Assembly (NCBI GenBank): GCA_008360975.2
Contig: CM039181.1
Coordinates: forward strand, 10,214,380 to 10,278,379
Direction: 5' to 3'
DNA length: 64,000 nt
From: Lichenostomus cassidix
Lineage: Eukaryota > Chordata > Aves > Passeriformes > Meliphagidae
Below are positions 1 to 12,182 of the stretch, piece by piece. Within the stretch, counting starts at the first letter, position 1; each line of letters begins with the position of its first letter. A program made the translations under genes and the position numbers. The notes under the pieces were generated by a model. It was given only the letters and a program-made list of their open reading frames with translations, was not told the origin of the DNA and did no database searches.

Positions 1-367
1 TAAGGTTCAGTACATGAATGAGGGAAAACAGGTAGAAAGGACTTACTGGATCACATGTGGTCCATTATAATACCTATTTCCAAAACCTATTACACTACTA
101 CCATATAAAGTCTAGCTGGGCCTTACAAGCAGTGACTTTGCTACTTCTTTGGGAGATTCCTGCACAAATCAAGCTTCTCCTGACAACAGGATTCCTGCAG
201 GAGAGGCCTCAGTGCCCCTTGTCTGACTGGTTGCAGGGCTTTGTGTGGCTGAAAGTCTACAGCTGTGCAACTCCACCTGAAAAACAGCAGTGCAGCAGAC
301 CTCAGCTGAAGCCTTAAATTTAAATTATGCCTCTTTTTAACAGTGTTTTCTTCCTGACAATTTCACT
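1..367. other. Non-coding, nothing recognised
   Basis: Ordinary AT-rich sequence leading up to the large purine tract. A short open frame at 57-317 on the plus strand has no recognisable motif and is of a length expected by chance. No repeat family was recognised. Confidence 0.5.
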
Positions 368-1234
<867 letters not shown>

Positions 1235-1470
1235 CATCCCAAGCATTTTAGACTCCAGAGATTCAAGCTTACACAGAATGATACAAACCATAGCCAGATC
1301 TGCTGATTTAACCCCAGTAACACAAAATACAATCTCTGCCAGCAGAAGGAACACAGCAGATGTTGTGGAAGATGCTACTGCAGTAAGAAACACGACTAAT
1401 TCAGGGTATGTTCAAGACATCAGCAGCCCCATCTGTCCCAGCAGACAGGGCAGATATGGAGATGCCTTGG

Positions 1471-1510
1471 AGCAAAGCTCTGCTTTGTGACAGCAAAGCT
1501 CTGCTTTGTG
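1471..1510. repeat. Tandem duplication of a 19-bp hairpin unit
   Basis: AGCAAAGCTCTGCTTTGTG occurs twice (1471-1489 and 1492-1510) separated by AC, a period of 21 bp. Each unit is itself an inverted repeat, CAAAGC-TCT-GCTTTG. The two copies are identical, suggesting a recent duplication. Confidence 0.85.
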
Positions 1511-3175
1511 CCAAACCAGCCAAGAGCACAAGCAGGCAGAGCTGCAGCTGTTCCAGAAGCTGGACGAGCTCTCTGGTTTTGAGGTTTGTAACAGTCGCTG
1601 CATTACAAAAGGCCATCCAAAGAATATGTGTGATTTTTTTTTTTCCACTAAAGGTGAATGGTTTTCCAGCTGAACACCTCCCTGATTTGGAGGCTCCAGG
1701 CACGCTTTTGGGAGCTTCTGGAAAGTGGCCTACCTTATACATCTTGGAGCAAAAGTCACTCAAAAAGATTGTTCTGGAGTTGTTCACAACCAGTCTGAAA
1801 TAGTCTGTGGATCATATTAAATACTCAGTGGAAAAAAAAAAAGGTGATTCCTTTTCCTAATTAATATTTCATCCAAAAAGAAATCTAGAGGGCAAACTAA
1901 GATAGCTGAGACAAGATACTTAACAGGCAGTAGAAATGTTTCAGGGATGACACATCAGTGCATGTGGCAATGTAGACACAACACAGGTGAAATATTTGAA
2001 ATTCTGTACAAACCCAAGGGTCATTATCACACTCTGCTTAGGGCTGGAGGGCTGCTGTAAAACTTCTCATCATTTAGAACAAAGACACTGCAGGGTGGGA
2101 CTGGGGGAACTGTTGGTTTTGAACAGCACATCCATGGCCCCACATTGCCCAAACCCCTGCCAGTCTGCATGTATGAGGCTGTGCTGTAGATGCCTCCTGG
2201 GTAGGTGCACTGCTCCAGGCTTCAACTAGCAAATTACCACCTCCCATAGTATCAATCAATACTGAAAAATAGAATTAAGCCCAAACTGAACTTTTCAAAA
2301 GTCTCCATTCATCCTCTTCCCCACATGGACAAATTGCCAACTGTCACAGGAAGCTTCCGTGTTCCATTATGTGAAGAATGTAAATAATTTTGACATTTAC
2401 CAGTGTTTCCTAAAACTGGATGCACCTTCTCATAACTGACCATGCACAGTCTAAAAGAGAGACTTGAAGGTAGCAAAGGAGTCAAGTTTAGCAAACAAAC
2501 TCACCTGTCCTCCAAACGTATTGACGTTTTTCATCTCACACAGCAGTTCTTGTATTTTCCCAAAGATCCAAATTTTTACATTCCAGGAGGTATTTTGCAG
2601 GATTGCTCTTTAGTTCCTTCCTGAAGAAACATGTTTGAAAATTGATCTTATCTAAGTTATTTCCTTCTCTGACACAGAATATTAATGGAATTTTGAGCAA
2701 TGAATTCAGAGCAGCATGCTTGTCAGCAAGGGGATGAGGAGTGCCTACAGTTAAACGCAAGCTATGGAGCTTCCCAAACAGCTTTGGAAGGCTGATCTCT
2801 ACCAAGTCTTACATTATTTGCTCATTTTCAATGCCCAGAGCTGTGCTTCATTTTATTGAACAATGAGCCCTGCAGTCTTCCTAGTGCCATTTAATATGCA
2901 TCTCTTATTTTAGTGTCAGAAATCAAATCTACAACTCTAGCTCACATTGTGAATTTCTGCTTAACTTACTTTTATGCAGTGAAAACATTTTTTCCTGAAA
3001 AACAACGTAATAGCAGAAGAACAAAGTTCACAGTGAAAATGGTGTGACGTGGTTTTATCCTATGATAACATAACAGCTCTTTAATATTTAACTCTCATAA
3101 TAACAGCTGAATTACATCCAGGCTTCCAGAGACACAAACTGTTCCAAGCCTGGCTACTTTCACAGATGGTGGATG

Positions 3176-3250
3176 CAGAGATTAAGTGACTGCCTGAAAG
3201 TAACCCAGGAAGTCTGTGGCAAAGTCAAAACCAGATCCAAGATCTCCCAA
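3176..3250 (-). mobile_element. Ancient MIR/CORE-type SINE relic (antisense)
   Basis: The plus-strand string 'agattaagtgactgcctg' followed by 'aacccaggaagtctgtggca' resembles the reverse complement of the conserved MIR/CORE-SINE segment, which reads as a 'GCCACTTACTAGCTGTGTGACCTTGGGCAAGTTACTTAA'-like stretch in the consensus known to me. The copy is strongly diverged and its ends are approximate. It could instead be another tRNA-derived SINE with a similar core. Confidence 0.45.
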
Positions 3251-5194
3251 TTCCTCTCCATTTTGTGCATCCCAAGGCTGTTTTGCCTCCTGACTAGTGC
3301 TATTATGTTGTACCTGTATTGAGTGTTTGCCCTCACCAGGGCTCATTAAAATTGCTCTCAATACCATTAGAAAACACAAGCTCTCACCTCCAGCAACCCC
3401 CATGATTGGCCTCACAAGTTCTAACCCTCCTCACAGCTGGGGGGAGATCCAGGAGCATCTCCCAGCACATCTCCCAGACACACAGCACTGACATCCCACC
3501 TCCCACCCATCCTACAGAAAACCCCACAGACCCCTCACCTCCCCCCAGCATCCTGAACAATCTGCCTCACAATCTATTTGCCAAACCTGCAAATCTGGCA
3601 GCATGGTGTGCAAAGTCTCACCTGTCCATTAGTATCTGGAAGGAACCTGTGGCTCAGGAACCTTTCCTATCTGGTCTGGGAGGCTCATGCTCACCTGGTG
3701 CCCAGCAGCTCCAGCTGTAGACACCTTTGCAAGTATATTTTTGCAGAGCTTCAGTTCCAGAGAAGAAAACCCCAAAGCCTTCACCTTTTATTTGGAATAA
3801 CTGAGAACACAGAAACTGAAAGACTGTATGGGAAGGATTGAGAAAAACACAACTGGTTGTTAACCACTCATGTTACTGTGTGTCAGAGGGAAATAAACAC
3901 CAGACAGCTGCCCTCGAAAGCCTCCCAGATGTGATTTGTCCAGAGCTGCAATACAATCAGAAATACAATTCAGGAACTGCACACCGATGTGTCTTGGAAC
4001 TGATCATCACAAAACATCCACTGCACCTCATGTTCACACAGGACTGCCTCACTCAGGGTCTTAAGTGAAGAGAAAGCATGGTGTGCCAGAAGCCATCAAA
4101 CGCAGCTTCCATAAACCTGCTAAGAATACTGAAGGAAAAAAAATTCCATGAGAAATGGTTGTATTCATATAAATGAATATAGAATTCTACAGTACATCTA
4201 AAATCTAAAATGAATCACCATTTTCAAAATAGTGATTATTTCCCTTTTCAAAACTCCTTAGTTTTCTCAAACACACATACCTGTGTTTATTGTTCCATAA
4301 ACCAGCTCATCCAGATTTGTTCCAATTAGCCAGATTCTGTAACTTACACTAGATGAAAAACAAAAAGCTGGATCCTGTCAAAGGATGCCAGATAACTTGT
4401 GATTAAAAAAGATTTCAGGGATGAAATTTCCTGAGTAACCACAGAAAAGCCACATATTGATCACTTGAGCTCAGAGTTCTCCCTTTCCCAAGGGAAAGGA
4501 CATAAAAACATGCATCTGTTTACATCACTTCAAGAGGAAGTGGTAGAAGGAATGACTGTAACAGTGCCCTGTCCAACATTATTTCCTGGCGCTCTCAGCA
4601 TCTGTTGATGTTTCAAGTGAATCTGAACAAAGTGTACCTTTGCTAAACTTCTCAAAAGATATGAAATAACTATTTCAGAAAAACAAAATCAAAATTAGGA
4701 GATAATGGACATGTAAAACCAATGCCACCTTCTCCCTCACTCTCAGTCCACCTGCAGGAGCCAGCAAAGCCTATCCAAATTTGCGTTGGAACCCCACCAG
4801 CACCAGTGAAAACATGTTATTCAGAAATCTCAGAACAACAGAATTTATTTCATTGATTTCTAATCCCCACCTCCAGTTGGAATAGTTTGCATAGATAACT
4901 CAGGAAGCTGTGGAATGGCAGTGACAGCAGAGAAGGGAAAGAGGATTACCATCAAAGAGTCTTACCCTACAGTGATTGCTTGCCAATATTAGCATATGCA
5001 TACTATTTTTAATATAGACATAGAAATGCCAAGGAAATATTCCTTTCAAACCATTAAGTTATCCCAAGGATGATGGTTTTGAGAAAGTAGAATACCTTAC
5101 TTATACCACTCATTAATTTAATTGCACAGCATGGAAAGCAGGACTGTGCTTTTCCTAACCAGCAGAGACAAATAAGCCTCGTGGGGAGACTCAC

Positions 5195-5444
5195 GCTGTT
5201 CATCTGATCAGCAATCCCTGGAAGGCTTTCTGTCCCTGGCATATTATCCTCCTGTTCTGCAACACACCGCACAACTCGCTGACAATTTCTTTCTCTGACA
5301 AGCTGCTGCTCCTCCAGGGTTTGCTGAGCAGCCTCCAGCATGGAAAAGGCTCCAGAAGATGCTTCTAAACTCCCAGAGCCTTGTAGGCTTTGGCAAGGAT
5401 CCAAACGAGAAGGGACAAGATGCTGAGCATTTTCTGGGAGGGTT
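5195..5444 (-). CDS. Unassigned internal exon candidate (coiled-coil-like)
   Basis: I do not recognise this gene. On the minus strand an open stretch of 83 codons ends, exactly at a codon boundary, at a consensus donor (AACAGC|GTGAGT, donor at 5189-5194). Its 5' end is set either by an acceptor at 5445 (…AAAAAGCAG|AACC) or by one at 5434 (CCCAG|AAAATG). The peptide is acidic/polar with a helical, Gln/Glu-rich centre (MLEAAQQTLEEQQLVRERN) and a tail containing EQEDNMPG and LPGIADQMNS, which reads like protein rather than translated intron. It lies about 16.5 kb beyond the ATXN10 stop on the same strand. A polypyrimidine tract before the acceptor is weak. It may be an exon of an unidentified gene, a non-coding transcript exon, or chance. 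Confidence 0.35.
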
Positions 5445-8400
5445 CTGCTTTTTAGCAATTCAAAAATTGTATTGCTATATCCCATTCACTTACCTCACCA
5501 ACAAGACATGATATTTTTTCTTTTAGGTTTATTTTCATGGAGTGATAAGGGATAGCAGGATGGCAGTGAGTGAAATAGAAGGCATCTGCTTGGCATTCAG
5601 TGAGGGATAGTTGCTAATGCCATGGGTTGGAAAAGTTTAATCTAGAATTTGCCTTAAAAAAGAGGGGGAAAAACCAAGTAATAAATAAAAAGGGATATGT
5701 GGCTGTGGTGCAGGAACCCTTGGGATCTGGCATTTGGAGAACTCTCAGTGGATTTGGCACCCAAGGGGAAGCAGCACTACTCTTGCCTCCATACCAGCTT
5801 TCACCAAATCCTCCCCCCTGTCTCCAGCACAACCTTCACAGCAAGAAGTTGTCCTTGGTATGACCCATGTTTCCAGCTAGTAAAGTCCTCCCCTCTTCCC
5901 CCCATTCCCTCAGAAGGCATCAGTTTTCTATTTTAAAAATATCAAGTCACCCTATCTCAGCTGCATTATAAACAAAGACAAACAAAACAACCCAAAACAG
6001 TTTTGTGTGTGTGGAACAAGAAAAAAAACACTTAAAACCCAAAGAAGTTTCCAATAAGTCACTCATTGAAATTCAGGAAGAAAAAACCCCAAAGGGTAAA
6101 AATACCCCCACGTATCCAAGTTCTCTGAGGCCATTTCTTTCCCTCATCTGTGTTCCATCATCTTCTTCCTTATCCAAAAAAGTTGTGGTGTCCGTGGGAG
6201 TATGAAAAACATTGGTGTGACCACCGAAAGGAACTCTGTGTCTGGCAGCAGAAAGCCACGCGCTATGCCGTCTCCAGGAACTCAGCCTTCCTTCGACCGT
6301 CATAAATATTCTCTGATGACAAAGCAGAGGGTAGTCATTCAACCAGACTGAATAATACTGCACAACCCTGAAAAGCACTCTGGGATCTGTGCTCTGCCTC
6401 TGGCCACAACAAAGAGCCACAGGAAACAACCCCATCAGCCTCGTGTGACACCCTGTGCTGCCACATCCACCTTCAGGGTGACTCAGCCAGCAGTGCTGCA
6501 CTTCTTTCTGTCAGAGGGCACAACACACCCAGTGGCCATAAAATTACCTGAGGACAGTGTCATCCAGAGCAGCCCTTGGAGAAGGACTTAGGGGTGCTGG
6601 TGGGTGAGAGCTAGACATGCCTTAGCCATGTGTGCTGGGACCCCAAAACCCCCCGTGCCGGGCTGAGAGGGATCAGCCTCAGCCACACATCACTGAATGG
6701 CACACAAAGGCTGGAGGAAGCACCAAGAACAAACTATCTCATTGATGACAGCTGGTGTATGCCATTAAAAAGTACACAAAAAGTTATGTTACCTTTTCAG
6801 TGACACTCTGTCCTTGGGAGTTCTCAAAGCTTCACAAAACATTTATACACAAAGATTTTTGAAGTGAGGAAAGAAAAAGAAAAGACTCATTACACCATTA
6901 ACTTTAAACTGTGTAATCAAAGATCTCCTAATTTTCAGGAGAGTGTTACTTGACATCTTGTTGCATAAATATTCTGCTTCTGCAAGCAGATCTGGGAATG
7001 ATCACTAATATATGTCATAGTCTTGCCAAAGTTATTGATGAGAAAATTATCTTCATGACTAACCTTCCCTTAGTCAGAGGAAAAAAAAAAATCTAAATGT
7101 AAGTCACTCCCTTGCTGGCTTCCTTTTTTGCTCCCCAGCCCCCAGATTAATATATTTACAGGAAATAAACAAATAATCACTTTATGCTTACCCATATGCC
7201 TTCTCCTTTTATGGTAGCCTTATAAATTAAATTTAGTCTTGGCCTTCAAGGTAGAAACAAGTAATAAAACTAACCTGTTTTAGTCAGTGTAGTTTGAGAA
7301 TTCTACTCGCGTTTCTGCCTTTGAGAACGTGAGGGATTGTTGACACAATGGAGGCCAAGCATGCATTTATGGCGCATGATATCACCGTGGGGCTCACAGA
7401 GGCAGTTTGCTTATTGCACAGATGACTGCCACAAGAGAATGTAATTGCTCAATAATGTGTCAATGTACCCATGGGAAGCATTTAAGTCATCTGAGACCTG
7501 TATTGGGAACTTGCCAGGGACCCCAGCACTACCTGTAATTTGCACGGAATGGAGGAATTGTGGCCATTTTCTGCAATAAGAATAAACAGAAAAAGGGGGA
7601 AAGTCGGGAAGAGCCAAAAAGGCACCCCATTCTCTGAAAATTGAACACAACTAGAACGGGGAAAACTGTTCCCCAGATTAATGAAATAAAAGCTGTAATA
7701 ATAACAAACTTCCAAGGAGGCAAATCAACATCAGTGTGGTACATTCCAGCACACCAGATGACCTGCATCAGGGAGAAATTACCTCACCAAGAATTAAAGG
7801 CTCAGAAATAGATGCACACCTGACTGAAAAACTACTTATGGACAATGAAATCCTCGTGCCATCTGCACCAGGGCTTTATTTTTTCAGTCACAAATCAAGT
7901 CAAAGTGAAACATCTGAGTGATTGAATACCAACTAGCATGAGGTAACTAACAATCAAAGCTTGCTGAACACTGCAAGTCAAGTAGCACCATGTAGGATCA
8001 GCTTAATAAATCAGAGTATTTTCCATACTTCTCAGGAATTCAAAGGTCATAGGATGAGATCCAGCTTGGTGGACGCCTACTTTTAAGCACATGACTACTT
8101 CCACTGACTTTGAGAACACTGCCCAATTGCTTTAGTTCAGGTACATGCAAGTATCTGGGTGAGTGAAAACCTTGGTAAGGAAGTCATCACTGGAAGCTTT
8201 GAGAAGTTTTTCAAGTCAATGAAAATTGTAACTCACTCAATTAAGACCAATAATAATGTAAAGAGACCCTTCAGTTAAAATGAGAATGACCAGAGTCCCC
8301 AGTGGCTCAAGCAAAACAGGAATTTACAGCCTTTCCCAGCATCCTACAGGAGAATCTTTCATGAATTTTCCAAATGGTTTTCAGGATGTTTTCTGTTCAC

Positions 8401-11367
8401 CTTTCCTCAAGACACAGCTCAGAAGAACATGTCCCCTCTTTGTACAAATGGGTTTAGCCTCCAACCCCACGACGAGTCAAAGGATCTGATGCAAGGAAAT
8501 CCACTGTGCCATGACATGATGCTCAGCTCAGGGCCCACGTGTTACCTACTCCACGTTAAAAAAAAGGTAAAAATCCTAGTTCTGCTAATTTCAGGTTAGT
8601 CTTTCAATCCAGTCCATTCCCCCAGCCTTCCCTCCAGTTCTCCCTCCCACCCTGATCTGACTTTTCCCATTTCAGATGAGATTTAGCAGTCTGCCCGATG
8701 GCAGGTGGGTGGAGGCGCTCCAGATACTATGTTTGTTGGTAGCCCAGCAGTTATTTGTGGTTGACTTTTTTGGTTGCCCACAGGAATTTCCAGGGTGGTG
8801 TAAACAGACAGATGTGGGTTCTTTTCTGCTATATAGATCACACCATAGAGAGATATCAAAGGAAAAAACCAAACCCATGAATAATGCACTAGTGGGAGCA
8901 TTTGAAGCTCTGAACTTTAAAGACTGGCCTCTGAATTTATTGGTCTAATTGTTGGGTATGGACACTTAGGCCACCAGATAGCTTTTGAAATCAAAACATC
9001 ACTGCAAGGTTTCCTGAATATTTAGAAGTTTATACAAAGTGTAAGTACTGGCAAGCTCCAGGCTGGTCCCACCCTGACAGCACTGCCCTCATCTTACATG
9101 CTAAAATTGTTCTTTCCTTCTATCCTTCAGTAGCACACTGGTTTGATTTTTACTTTAGTGAGAAATACCAACAACTTCCATGGCTTGTTGCTGCTGTAAC
9201 ACTGGGAAGCTAAAGGGGAGGGTTTCAAGGGTGTGGATTAGTAAAGCTCCACTGATTTCAGGCCAACTTGTATTACCCAGGAAATTCTGCCCCTCGTTCT
9301 TTTTTTGTTTGTTTCTACTGTTACCATTATGCAAATGCTACATTTGCTGTGTGATTTTTGTGTGCCTTGTGCTCACACAAGAGACACACTGGGGCATTTT
9401 TTGCCTTGAGATGAACAACCAGTCTGTGATTAAAATCACGTTAAGTCAATGGTGCAACTTGCTAATTGTTCTTACTCTGGAGTTGCCAGCTAAAGCTTTT
9501 CTTACCATTTATTTTTCCAGAAGGATTTGTATATGTTCCTGTCAGTCTGCTTTGGAGCATGGCAGGTTACGGAGGCACTTTGATTCATGGCTGGACACGG
9601 ATTATTTTAAGTAGAAAGAAAAAGGCGCCTTGGGTTTAACAGCCTTGCACTGTCATCTTGCGGCTGCAGTGCTCAGCTCCTCACCCTTATTTGGAAATGC
9701 CTTGAACAAGAATTCGATGTGAGCAGGAAGAAATGCTGATTGCTCACTCCCAGGGCTTTGGTTTGTTTGGAGGTCTCCTTCCTGCCACTCTTGGGACAAG
9801 AAGACAGACTGACCTTGCCACCTCTTTCCACTTCAGTTCTTTCCATGTCCTTCCTTCATGAGGGGAAAGTGTCACCTCCTCCATAAAACCATCATTATTC
9901 AGGGGACTTCATCTCCTCCAGACTTCCAGCAATTCCACTATGAACAAGTGCTCCCAGACAAGTTTTCAGGGCAGTGTTGTGCACAGTCCTCCTTCATGCC
10001 TGAGCTTTAAAGAGGGAACACTCTGCCACCACCAGCTCCTGCCGAGGGACACATCTGTGCCACGGCTGAGGCAAATCACTTCCAACACCTTCTTGGCTTT
10101 ACCCACTAAGCTTGACTTGCAAAGAGCAATCCTTTTTGCCTCTTTTCTGGACTGCTCAAGATACCAAGCATGGGATTACCCTTGTAGACCATTGATTAGA
10201 GACCAAGAGCTGATTTCCTGAGCTTGCTCAAAAGACAAAAGAAAGCACTGAGCCAGGCTTTTGTCATCTCCAGCACTGCTGTTCCCAGCCAGAAAGCTGC
10301 TCTCCCACCTGCCTCCTTACAGCCTCCTGCTGGATAAAAAGAAACCGTATTCTGCAAAGATAGCCCAAATCCATCTCCTCCCACCGAAGCCTGGCCAAAT
10401 CATCTATCAGTCAGTGACCAGAAATGAGAAAATCAGCCTAACTAGTGACTTGGATGTGCACAGCAGGATGCAACCCCAACCTAAACCATAGATTCCAAAA
10501 GCTGCACCCCTGTCCTCCTCAACAGGCAATACTTAGATCTCCTAATACACAAAATATTGCTTACCCTTAACCAATACCAGGAATTAAAAGCTTAAAAATC
10601 TATTTATTTCTATATGTGCTATTCACTTCAGTCATTTGTCTCAAATTAGAGGAAAAAAAATCCTCATAAGGTCACTCTTGTTACGTTAAGTTTCAGCATC
10701 TCTATTTGGGCTGCCAATACCTTGAGGAAATGTTTATTTTTACAGAAACCACAGTTAACATTAAAAGTTACGGACAAAAAATCAAAAATGGATTTCTAAG
10801 GCACTTAGTTCAGTACTTGGGGGAAAATCCACTGTATTTTGATTAGAATTGTGCTACTATTGTTCCCTTGAATGAAATTTAGAGTGTGAATAGCAAATTC
10901 CCCATTTTCAGAAAAAATTGTCTTACAGCTTAAAATGATGTAAACCATATTTACTTCAACTTTTCTTTTACATGTGAAAATTGTCATGATCTTGCAAATG
11001 GATTGCCACAGATAAGATTTGTGCATCAACCAAAAATGCGACTGCCAGCAGAGGGATCCTCTGTGGGCTTTGGAATCCATTAAAGCACCAGTCAGAGTGT
11101 CTATGAGTGTTATACTCTAAAATTCCAAAAGTATAAGATATTTATGCAAGATTTTTTTCAGCTACATTCAGGTTAGAATTATCTATTTTATCCTCACACT
11201 TTCAAAATGTCTACATTTTAGTTTAGCTTCAGAAAAAAAACTTTTTCAGAGGTAAAATATGAAACCACTTCAGTAAGAGGACTGCAAAACAACTGGGTGG
11301 TATGGAAACCTGAGGAGCTGAGAGTTACCACCAGTGTGACTACTGTCATCAAACAAATGGTCTGAAA
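5445..11367. other. Intergenic, mostly anonymous
   Basis: Holds one CR1 fragment (about 6555-6690) and otherwise no named feature. The minus-strand open frame at 6073-6501 (142 codons) is locally GC-richer but has no domain I recognise. The plus-strand frame at 9180-9614 (144 codons) is a low-complexity Leu/Cys-rich chance-like frame. Short CpG-containing stretches near 7300-7420 stand out slightly from the AT-rich surroundings but cannot be assigned. Confidence 0.5.
6555..6690 (+). mobile_element. CR1 LINE fragment (internal 3' region)
   Basis: 'agcccttggagaaggactta', 'ggggtgctggtgggtgagag' and 'agacatgccttagccatgtg' follow the order of the CR1 stretch lying just upstream of its 3' UTR. No octamer tail is present, so the copy is truncated on both sides. 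Ends are approximate. Confidence 0.6.
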
Positions 11368-11812
11368 TCACAGAATCACAGAACCATTCAGGCTGGAAAA
11401 AACCTCCAAGATCATCGAGTCCAACCTGGGATTTGTCCACATGTTGTCACCCAGCCCAGAGCACTGAGTGCCACGTTCAGTTGTTCCTTGGACACCTCCA
11501 GTGATGGCACTCCAAAACTCCCTGGGCAGCTCCTGCCAATACCTGACCACATCTTCCATGAAGAAATTCCTCCTGCTGTCCAACCTGAGCCTCTCCTGGC
11601 CTAGCCTGAGGCTGTTCCCTCTCCTCCTGTCCCTGTTCCCTAGGAGCACAGCCTGACCCTCCCCGGATGTCCCCTCCTGTCAGCAGTTGTGCAGAGCCAG
11701 AAGGTCCCCCTGAGCCTCCTTTTCTCCAGGCTGAGCTCCTTTCCCAGCTCCCTCAGCCTCTCCTGGGACTCCTGGCTCTCCTCTCCCAGCTCTGTTCCTT
11801 TCTCTGGACTTG
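11368..11812 (-). mobile_element. CR1 LINE fragment, 3' end at low coordinate
   Basis: Begins on the plus strand with 'cacagaatcacagaacc' and continues 'ggctggaaaaaacctccaag', 'atcatcgagtccaacc', a 'catgaagaaattcctcctgc' block and a 'ggctgagctcctttcccagc' block. These are successive landmarks of CR1 read from its 3' end, so the element lies on the minus strand. At about 445 bp it is among the longest CR1 pieces in the window. Confidence 0.9.
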
Positions 11813-12117
11813 CAAATGTGAAGGATCATATTTTTGGCATGCTTAGCAAAGATGTCAGGAGACAAATCTGCCTGACAAAGGGTGTGTGGGAAAGTCCAAT
11901 TGGCAGGCATGGAGATGCCCTTCACTCCAGGGACTGATAACCTGCAGAAGGCAAAGCTAACCCCAACCCACTTGGCACCTGACTCAGCTGCGGTGCTGCG
12001 GGAGCAGGAGAAGCTGCTGTGTCCCCAGACTGCAGCAACACACACCCCACAGGGCTGCCAGCACCAACCCCTGCTGCTGCAGGGCTGTGAGAGCAGCAGG
12101 GACCACCTCTGGCAGCA

Positions 12118-12182
<65 letters not shown>

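Larger units (their letters stand above)
1235..5188. other. Intergenic, mostly anonymous
   Basis: Apart from a tandem palindromic duplication at 1471-1510 and a SINE-like relic near 3176-3250, I see no gene or repeat I can name. The open frames here (for example 1408-1803 plus and 1401-1787 minus, mutually overlapping) have no recognisable domain and no supporting splice or composition signal. Confidence 0.5.

Noticed and set aside
6073..6501. 142-codon minus-strand frame with a protein-like middle
   Set aside because: Considered as a partner exon for the 5.2 kb candidate, but no consistent splice boundaries or recognisable domain could be shown.
9180..9614. 144-codon plus-strand open frame
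   Set aside because: Leu/Cys-rich composition looks like translated T-rich intergenic DNA. No family resemblance.
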